A stretch of DNA of 64,000 nucleotides, taken from positions 62,001 through 126,000 of the forward strand of contig NZ_JAILYN010000003.1 in assembly GCF_019795155.1 (NCBI RefSeq), given 5' to 3'. The notes beneath the pieces were generated by a model that was not told the origin of the DNA, searched no databases, and saw nothing but the letters and a program-made list of their open reading frames with translations. Position 1 is the first letter of the stretch; every line of letters begins with the position of its first letter. The DNA comes from Marinobacterium arenosum. GTDB taxonomy: Bacteria > Pseudomonadota > Gammaproteobacteria > Pseudomonadales > Balneatricaceae. Shown one piece after another: positions 58,323-64,000 of the stretch. The translations under genes and the position numbers were made by a program.

Positions 58323-60605
58323 TTAGGGACTGCTGGGCAGCCACAGGGTCAGTTTTTCCGGCGCCAGACAGTGGCGTTCGCTACAGGCCTGGTAACTCAG
58401 GGTCAGCGGCTGACTGACCGGCACAGCGGCTTGATCGAAGCGGCCCCGTATCTGGATATGCCCCTGGTAGAGCTGCAGCGGCTGGTCGGAAAACGGCAGC
58501 TGTTGGCGGATCGGCGGCGGATATTCCACTGTGCTAAGGCCCTCCGCTGACAGGCAGGTACCGGCCAGCGCCGGATCCTCGGGCCGGTGGGCATTGAGGT
58601 GCCAGCCTTTTCTCAGCTGCAGATCCACCACCAGGTGTTTCGGGTCGCCCGACAGGTTGATCTTAAGCGCGCCGCCGGCACCATAGCGGATCGGGTTCAG
58701 CGGCCCCTCCGTCAACCGTCGTTGGGCGCATAGCAGGCTGCCATAGTGGGCCGGGTTGCGATTCATCTCGGCGCTATGTTGCTGCAGCGCCTGTTCTGCC
58801 AGCTGCCGGTAGCGCTGGTCGCCGCTGCGTTCGGCCAGCGCCAGCAGCAGCTCGATCGCCAATGCACTGGCGCTGGTCTGGGCGCCATCGTTGTCGATCC
58901 GTACCCGCAACGGCAACGGGCCCTCGGCCTGGTCGAGGAAGAAGCTGCCGTGCTGGCGGTCCTGGAAGCGCTTGATCATCTGGTCGGCCAACATGGTGGC
59001 GCGGTCGAGCCAGAGCGGGTCGGCGCTGGCGTCGTACAGGTCCAGCATTGCACGGGCCAGCGCGGCATAGTCCTCCAGGGTGCCCTGGGCGCCGGGTTTG
59101 CCGTCCAGGCTGTCACGCAGCAACTGGCCACTGTCCGGCTGCCAGTGATGCTGCCAGAGCTGTTCGGCCGCCTGCCAACCGGCGGACAGGTAGCGCGGAT
59201 TATGCAACTGGCCTCCAGCCTGGGTCAGGGCGCTGATCATCAAGCCGTTCCAGCCGGCAATCAGCTTACGGTCGTGTAGCGGTGGCGGTCGCTGGAGGCG
59301 GGCCTGGTAGAGACTGTCGCGGATCTGGTCGAGGTGGCGGATCAAATAGCCGGTTTCCAGGCGGTGCAGCTTGGCGAACTCCGGCAGGCTGGCGGTCAGG
59401 TGCAGTACATTGGCGCCTTCAAAGTTGCCGTCGCTGGAGGTGTCGAACAATGAACGTGCCAGTTCGGCATCTTCCGGTGTCAGGCACTGTGCCAGCTGTT
59501 GCTGTTGCCAGACGAAGAATCGGCCTTCGCCACCTTCGCTGTCGGCATCGCTGGCGGCATGAAAACCGCCCTGGGGGCTGACCATCTCGCGCAGTACGTA
59601 TTGCAGGGTCTGTTCGGCAGTGCGCCGGAACAGCGGATTGCCGGTCAGTCGCCAGCCCTGCAGATAAAGCGGCACCAGCTGGGCCTGGTTGTACAGCATC
59701 TTCTCGAAATGCGGCACCTGCCAGCCGGCATCGGTGGCGTAGCGGTGGAATCCGCCTCCCACCTGATCGTAGATGCCGCCCTGCTGCATCTGGCTCAGGG
59801 TCAGTTTGACCGCGTTCAAGGCTGACTGGTTGCCATCACGCTGGGCGCAGTCCAGCAGCAGCGCCAGTACCGCTTCCTGCGGAAACTTGGGGGCGATGCC
59901 GAAGCCGCCGTGCTGCAGATCCAGCTGATCGAGCCAGTAGCTGACCGCCTGGTTGGCCAGCGCCTTGCTGTCGACCTCCTGGTGGCGGCCTTCGCCGCTC
60001 ATCAGCCGCTGCAGCGCGGCCAGTATCCGTTCGCCTTCCTGTTGGACCGCGTTGGCCTGCTGTTGCCAGATCTGGAAGGTCTGTTCCAGCAGCTGTTGGA
60101 ACTGGGCGCTGGGGAAGTAGCTGGCGGCGAAGAACGGTTTGCCGTCCGGGGTCAGGAACACCGACAGCGGCCAACCGCTATGGCCGCTGATCAGGTTGGC
60201 GGCCAGCATATAGGCTTCATCGACCGCCGGCAGCTGTTCGCGATCCACCTTGACCGGGATGAAGTGGTCATTCAGCTGGGCGGCGATCTCCAGCGCTTCG
60301 AAGCTCTCGTGCTCCATGACATGGCACCAGTGGCAGGTGGCGTAGCCGATCGACAGGAAGATCGGCCGTTGTAGCCGGCTGGCGGCTTCGAACGCCTGTT
60401 CACCCCAAGGGTACCAGTCGACCGGGTTGTGGGCATGCTGCAGCAGGTAGGGAGAGGCTTCCCGGATCAGGCGGTTGGTGAAGCGGGGTGATCCGTCCGG
60501 CTTCAGGTGGCGGGTGCGCGGCCGGTAGTCCTCGCCCCGGGCTTTCAGCGCGGCCTCCAGTTGGCGGCGCAGCTGGGCGCTATGGTGCAGGGTGAAATCA
60601 GCCAT
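58323..60605 (-). CDS. DUF255 thioredoxin-like protein with catalytic-type barrel and DsbD-like C-terminus
   Basis: A 760-residue cytosolic-looking protein of the YyaL/spermatogenesis-associated-20 family. The thioredoxin-like DUF255 domain (about 40-190) has Cys91-His-Trp-Cys94 in [16 protein letters not shown]. An (alpha/alpha)6-type domain follows (about 215-640). The last 100 residues ([15 protein letters not shown] to [17 protein letters not shown]) resemble the N-terminal DsbD alpha domain, with a cysteine pair, an unusual extension for this family. The ATG at 60605 is preceded by GGAG; longer frames lack a ribosome site. Redox function is inferred. Confidence 0.85.
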   Translation of the reverse strand: MADFTLHHSAQLRRQLEAALKARGEDYRPRTRHLKPDGSPRFTNRLIREASPYLLQHAHNPVDWYPWGEQAFEAASRLQRPIFLSIGYATCHWCHVMEHESFEALEIAAQLNDHFIPVKVDREQLPAVDEAYMLAANLISGHSGWPLSVFLTPDGKPFFAASYFPSAQFQQLLEQTFQIWQQQANAVQQEGERILAALQRLMSGEGRHQEVDSKALANQAVSYWLDQLDLQHGGFGIAPKFPQEAVLALLLDCAQRDGNQSALNAVKLTLSQMQQGGIYDQVGGGFHRYATDAGWQVPHFEKMLYNQAQLVPLYLQGWRLTGNPLFRRTAEQTLQYVLREMVSPQGGFHAASDADSEGGEGRFFVWQQQQLAQCLTPEDAELARSLFDTSSDGNFEGANVLHLTASLPEFAKLHRLETGYLIRHLDQIRDSLYQARLQRPPPLHDRKLIAGWNGLMISALTQAGGQLHNPRYLSAGWQAAEQLWQHHWQPDSGQLLRDSLDGKPGAQGTLEDYAALARAMLDLYDASADPLWLDRATMLADQMIKRFQDRQHGSFFLDQAEGPLPLRVRIDNDGAQTSASALAIELLLALAERSGDQRYRQLAEQALQQHSAEMNRNPAHYGSLLCAQRRLTEGPLNPIRYGAGGALKINLSGDPKHLVVDLQLRKGWHLNAHRPEDPALAGTCLSAEGLSTVEYPPPIRQQLPFSDQPLQLYQGHIQIRGRFDQAAVPVSQPLTLSYQACSERHCLAPEKLTLWLPSSP

Positions 60606-60811
60606 CCTTTCAGTCTCCGGGTTGAACCACTGCCTTAAGCATATGCCTGCCGGGCCTACCCTGCCTGCGGAGCTGCAGGGGATTGGCTCGACGGATCGTC
60701 GATGATGAAAATGGTTATTCACGAATAGCATCAACGCGTGTACAGTTTGTGGACCGGGATCGATGGCCGAATGGGATTTGTAATCGATGCGGGGCAGTAA
60801 CAGGAAGTGAA

Positions 60812-62659
60812 ATGAGCACAGCACCGTCGCACGTAGCTGAAGGTACGGCAAAGCGTCCATTAGCCAGGGCGCTGGCCTGGTGGCTGGCCGGTTTTATCGG
60901 TCTGCTGGTGCTGTCGTTGTTGCTGCTGGCCGGTTGGCACTTGGGCGAATTTGTCAGTCATCAGCGGCAGCAGGCGCTGGATCATCGGCTGGCCGATGTG
61001 CAACAAAGTCTGAAGGTCATGCTGGATGACCGGCTCAGCGTATTGCGCGATTACGCCCGGCTCGGTTGGCTGCAGCAGCAGGTGTCAGCCACTCAATCCA
61101 CGGCTTCTTCTTCATCACTTTCCGAATTGAATCTGCTTGGCGTACCGGCACAGCTGATGTTGCTGGACCGCCAGGGCAGCATCGTGCACAGCAGTCAGCC
61201 GCTACCACAGTTTTCCTACCAGGATCAGCCGTGGGTTACCCCATTGATTGAGGGGCGGCTGTCGTCCTATATCGGTATCAACGAACAGTTCGACGAAACA
61301 TATTGGCGTCTGGCGGTGCCAGTCGAGCAGCGTGGCAGGGTGATCGGTACCCTGGTGGCGGAGCTGCCTGGCAAGACGCTACTGCAATCCTTGCAGACGC
61401 GCCAGTCGCTGGGGGATATGCGGCTGACGCTGCTTTTCGGGGGGCGGGAGCTGGGCGCCGTCGGCGAGCCGCTGGCAGCCAGCCGCGTGCTGGTGGTCGA
61501 AGGGCCGGCAGAGGGGGTGCAGTTGCAGTTTGCACTGGTGCCGGCTCCGTCCGTATTGCAGCACTGGGTAACGCATTGGCCACTTGCCGGCGGTAGTTTG
61601 CTGATCAGCCTGATGATTGGCGGTTTGGCTTACCGCTCGGCCAACCGACGGTTGGTTCAGCCGTTGCGTTCTTTGCAGTCCGGCAATCTGGTGAAAGGTC
61701 ACCCGAATACCGACGCGCTGCAGCCGCAGACCGGCCTGCAGGAGCTGGACCAGTTGGTGGATCGGATGACGCTGCTGTCGCAACAGGCCGGCGAGCAGGC
61801 GCTGGATTTGAGGCAGTGCCTGCAGACGCAGCAACAGCAGAAGCAGCAGCTGCAGTTTAGCGAGGAGAAACAGCGGCAGGCCGAACGGTTGGCCAGTGTG
61901 GGTACCCTGGTCACCGGGGTGGCCCATGAGATCAGCAACCCACTGGGTTTTATCAAAAGCAACCTGGCTACCTTGCAGGGCTATAATCGTCAGCTGGTGG
62001 CGCTGGCCGAGACCTGTCGCCTGCATCGGGACGATCCCGGTTTGGCGCAGCTGGTGAAAGAGCAGGTGCAACAGCTGGAGCGTGACAAGGACCTGGAGTT
62101 CGTATTGGCCGATATCGAGCCGCTGTTGAGCGAGTCGCTGCAGGGCACCAAACGGATCGAGCAGGTCCTGCGCGGGTTGAACAACGTTACCCGCATTGAT
62201 CTGTCCAGCCGACGCTTGGTCGACGTCAACGAGTTGCTGGAGGGCGCGGTCAGTCTGGCTCAGAGCGAGTTGCAGGGCAAGGGGCATCTGCGAACGGAGC
62301 TGCGGCCAGTGGTCCGGGTCAGTGCCAACAGCGGTCAGCTCAACCAGGTGTTCGGGCATCTGCTGCAGAATGCCGTGCAGGCGCTGGAAACCGGCGGCGA
62401 GATCCTGGTTGCCAGCTGTCAGCAGGGTGCCGAGGTGGTGGTGACCATTCGGGACAATGGTCGCGGTATGGATGAAGAGACGCAGGCCCGGCTGTTTACA
62501 CCGTTTTTCAGTACCCGGGACGGTCAGGCGGGGCTGGGGCTATCGGTTAGCCGGAGCATTATTGAGGAACATGGCGGTCGTATCGAGCTGACCAGCCAGC
62601 CGGGCAGCGGAACAACCATCCGTATCCTGCTGCCGGCAATGATGTTGGAGAAAAACTAA
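60812..62659 (+). CDS. Membrane sensor histidine kinase
   Basis: A 615-residue sensor kinase. Two membrane segments (about 21-43 and 253-275) bracket a periplasmic domain of about 200 residues with a dCache/PAS-like pattern. A glutamine-rich coiled segment (about 330-355) leads to the H box with His372 ([12 protein letters not shown]); the ATPase domain has DNGRGM and [15 protein letters not shown] lies before the ATG at 60812; longer in-frame starts lack ribosome sites. Its stop overlaps the ATG of the response-regulator gene, so the pair is coupled. Signal unknown. Confidence 0.9.
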   Translation: MSTAPSHVAEGTAKRPLARALAWWLAGFIGLLVLSLLLLAGWHLGEFVSHQRQQALDHRLADVQQSLKVMLDDRLSVLRDYARLGWLQQQVSATQSTASSSSLSELNLLGVPAQLMLLDRQGSIVHSSQPLPQFSYQDQPWVTPLIEGRLSSYIGINEQFDETYWRLAVPVEQRGRVIGTLVAELPGKTLLQSLQTRQSLGDMRLTLLFGGRELGAVGEPLAASRVLVVEGPAEGVQLQFALVPAPSVLQHWVTHWPLAGGSLLISLMIGGLAYRSANRRLVQPLRSLQSGNLVKGHPNTDALQPQTGLQELDQLVDRMTLLSQQAGEQALDLRQCLQTQQQQKQQLQFSEEKQRQAERLASVGTLVTGVAHEISNPLGFIKSNLATLQGYNRQLVALAETCRLHRDDPGLAQLVKEQVQQLERDKDLEFVLADIEPLLSESLQGTKRIEQVLRGLNNVTRIDLSSRRLVDVNELLEGAVSLAQSELQGKGHLRTELRPVVRVSANSGQLNQVFGHLLQNAVQALETGGEILVASCQQGAEVVVTIRDNGRGMDEETQARLFTPFFSTRDGQAGLGLSVSRSIIEEHGGRIELTSQPGSGTTIRILLPAMMLEKN

Positions 62660-63786
62660 TGCAGCAGGCGATGTCGATCCTGTTTGTCGACGATGACCCG
62701 GCACTTCTGAACGCGCTGCGTCGCGCTTTGCGCCAGCAGTCGCGTGACTGGCAACTGTCGTTTGCCCAATCGGCCGGCGAGGCGCTGGCCCAGATGAAGA
62801 AACAGGCGTTCGACCTGGTGGTCAGCGATCTCAGGCTATCTGATATGACCGGTGTCGCCCTGTTGCGGCGGGTGGCGCGGCTACGGCCGACCAGTTTACG
62901 GGTGGTGTTATCCGGACATGCCACCCAACGCAATGCGCTGGAAGCCGCCGGGGTAGCCCATCTCTATCTGACCAAGCCTTACGAAACCGAAGACCTGGTA
63001 GCGGTTATCCAGCGTGCCGAGGTGCTCCGCGAGATGCAGCTCGACGAGCAGTCACGTGCCCGGCTGGGGCAGCTGAGCGAGTTGCCGGTGTTGCCGTCGG
63101 TTTATGAGCGGCTCACGGCGCTGTTGCGCGAGATGGGCGACGAGGTCGGCATCAGTGATGTGGCCGAAGTGGTGTCGTCCGATCCGGCGCTGGTGGCAAA
63201 ACTGCTGCAGCTGACCAACTCGGCGTTCTTCGGCCTGGCGCGCAGCGTGGAGACCGTCGAGCAGGCGGTCACCGCATTGGGGTTGGATACCTTGCGGGCA
63301 TTGGTGCTGGCGATCGGCCTGTTCAAGCCTGATGAACGTGAACAGATCAGCCCTGAGGTGCACCAGGCGCTGCTGCAGCACAGTTGCGAGGTGGCCGCGC
63401 TGGCCAAGCGCTTCGCCCGGCGCAGCAAGGCCGGCCGGCAACAGCAGGAACAGGTGTTTCTGGCCGGTATCCTGCATGATGTCGGTTTGCTGCCATTGCT
63501 GGCCAATGGCCAGATCGATGAGAGCGAATGGACCGATCACGACAGCGATCAGCCAGCCGACAGTCAGCGCAACCATGCGTTGATCGGTGCCTATCTGCTG
63601 CGCCTGTGGGGCTTCGCGGATGGTCTGGTCGAACTGGTGCAGTACCACCATCAACCCTTGCCCTATCGTTCGGACATGCTCGACTGGGTGGCGCTGGCGG
63701 AGGTCCGGGCGCGCGGCGTCACTGAGCCCGCTCGCGGCTGGCTGGCCAAGCGCGACGACCTGAAAGAGATGTTGAACGACGCTTGA
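62659..63786 (+). CDS. Response regulator with HDOD output domain
   Basis: A 375-residue protein. The receiver domain (about 1-125) has Asp57 as phospho-acceptor (LVVSDLRLSD) and Lys in TKPYET. The HDOD domain (about 135-340) contains LPVLPSVYERL, SSDPALVAKLLQLTNSAFFG and an intact-looking GILHDVG, though HDOD proteins usually lack phosphodiesterase activity. It signals through protein contacts, with cyclic di-GMP networks a possible link. ATG overlaps the kinase stop codon (TAATG). Confidence 0.9.
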   Translation: MQQAMSILFVDDDPALLNALRRALRQQSRDWQLSFAQSAGEALAQMKKQAFDLVVSDLRLSDMTGVALLRRVARLRPTSLRVVLSGHATQRNALEAAGVAHLYLTKPYETEDLVAVIQRAEVLREMQLDEQSRARLGQLSELPVLPSVYERLTALLREMGDEVGISDVAEVVSSDPALVAKLLQLTNSAFFGLARSVETVEQAVTALGLDTLRALVLAIGLFKPDEREQISPEVHQALLQHSCEVAALAKRFARRSKAGRQQQEQVFLAGILHDVGLLPLLANGQIDESEWTDHDSDQPADSQRNHALIGAYLLRLWGFADGLVELVQYHHQPLPYRSDMLDWVALAEVRARGVTEPARGWLAKRDDLKEMLNDA

Positions 63787-63793
63787 TAGCTAC

Positions 63794-64000
63794 TCAGGCC
63801 GCCTGGTCGGCCAGATAGAATCCGCTCAGCCAGCCCTGGCGTACCATCGCCGGCAGGTGACGTTCCAGATTGGCGAAGTGTTCGGCAAGCTGACCCAGCG
63901 GGTGGCCCTGCATCATCTCGCCCAGCAGGGTAGCCACGGTCGGCGGGATCACGTCGATCGCCGGGCGGTCCTGCTGGCGGTAAATGCAGAGCCATTCGGA
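63794..64000 (-). CDS. C-terminal fragment of a possible DUF2063 (HvfC-type) protein
   Basis: A minus-strand frame enters from the right edge and ends at a TGA at 63794-63796, giving 68 residues before the stop. It reads SEWLCIYRQQDRPAIDVIPP, then TVATLLGEMMQGHPLGQLAEHFA and ends GWLSGFYLADQAA. This resembles the C-terminal winged-helix-like part of DUF2063/HvfC proteins that work with HvfB in ribosomally made copper-related products. Only the end is visible, so the family call is tentative. It converges on the response-regulator gene. Confidence 0.45.
   Translation of the reverse strand, partial: SEWLCIYRQQDRPAIDVIPPTVATLLGEMMQGHPLGQLAEHFANLERHLPAMVRQGWLSGFYLADQAA

Overview
The window is a 64 kb stretch of a GC-rich gammaproteobacterial chromosome. 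Many gene sets match neighbourhoods known from Pseudomonas and from marine Oceanospirillales-type heterotrophs: pycA/pycB with a divergent pycR, fpr with a divergent finR, an ABC exporter pair near queF and a PA2817-type gene, and a BCCT carrier. Species cannot be fixed from sequence alone. There are no rRNA genes, CRISPR arrays, intact insertion sequences or prophage genes. Gene density is normal except for one AT-rich islet at about 7.3-9.0 kb and an empty 1 kb stretch at 27.5-28.5 kb.

Layout. (1) 1-11 kb: an uptake and catabolic region for an osmolyte-like or imino-acid substrate. It holds a partial unknown protein, a LysR regulator, a 2-oxoglutarate-semialdehyde-type aldehyde dehydrogenase, an M19-dipeptidase-like protein lacking several canonical metal ligands, a BCCT transporter and a RidA-family protein. 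After the islet come a proline-racemase-superfamily dehydratase and an ornithine-cyclodeaminase-family reductase, the pair expected for trans-3-hydroxyproline use. (2) 11-23 kb: divergent yqjG-type glutathionyl-hydroquinone reductase and pirin, a GAF protein, a fumarylacetoacetate-hydrolase-family enzyme behind an FNR-type box, a Glu/Leu-type amino-acid dehydrogenase and an NSS transporter, then a LysR regulator facing a D-amino-acid-aminotransferase-like enzyme and a YkvI-type carrier. (3) 23-28 kb: the aapJQMP amino-acid ABC importer on the minus strand.

(4) 28-40 kb: a Met/His-rich Spy/CpxP-like periplasmic protein with an FNR-type box, fpr-finR, a PagL-like lipid A deacylase, two-subunit pyruvate carboxylase with its LysR regulator, a GFA-fold protein, a Kef-type CPA2 antiporter, a DUF1127 microprotein and a PAS-GGDEF diguanylate cyclase. 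(5) 40-47.5 kb: a complete NAD-dependent formate dehydrogenase operon, fdsGBACD, with a divergent ModE/PBP-type regulator. (6) 47.7-51 kb: free-methionine sulfoxide reductase, a GST, a coiled membrane protein, then three tandem tRNA-Glu/tRNA-Gly pairs split into two promoter-terminator units. (7) 51-64 kb: an ABC-2 exporter, queF, a nitroreductase, a thioesterase, a copper P-type ATPase with a MerR-type promoter, a periplasmic cyclophilin, a DUF255 thioredoxin-like protein, a histidine kinase with an HDOD response regulator, and the end of a possible DUF2063-type gene.

Functionally the window suits an aerobic to microaerobic generalist living on amino acids and compatible solutes: several amino-acid or solute importers, anaplerotic pyruvate carboxylase, formate oxidation to NADH, and oxidative, electrophile and metal stress functions. 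The best candidate for an undescribed system is the 1-11 kb locus, because its M19-like enzyme lacks expected metal ligands, its racemase-superfamily enzyme has a non-standard catalytic pair, and its substrate is not evident. Other points of interest are the AT-rich islet with two orphan membrane proteins, the 8-copy 10-bp repeat block at 57.5 kb, and large U-tract-less hairpins after several genes.
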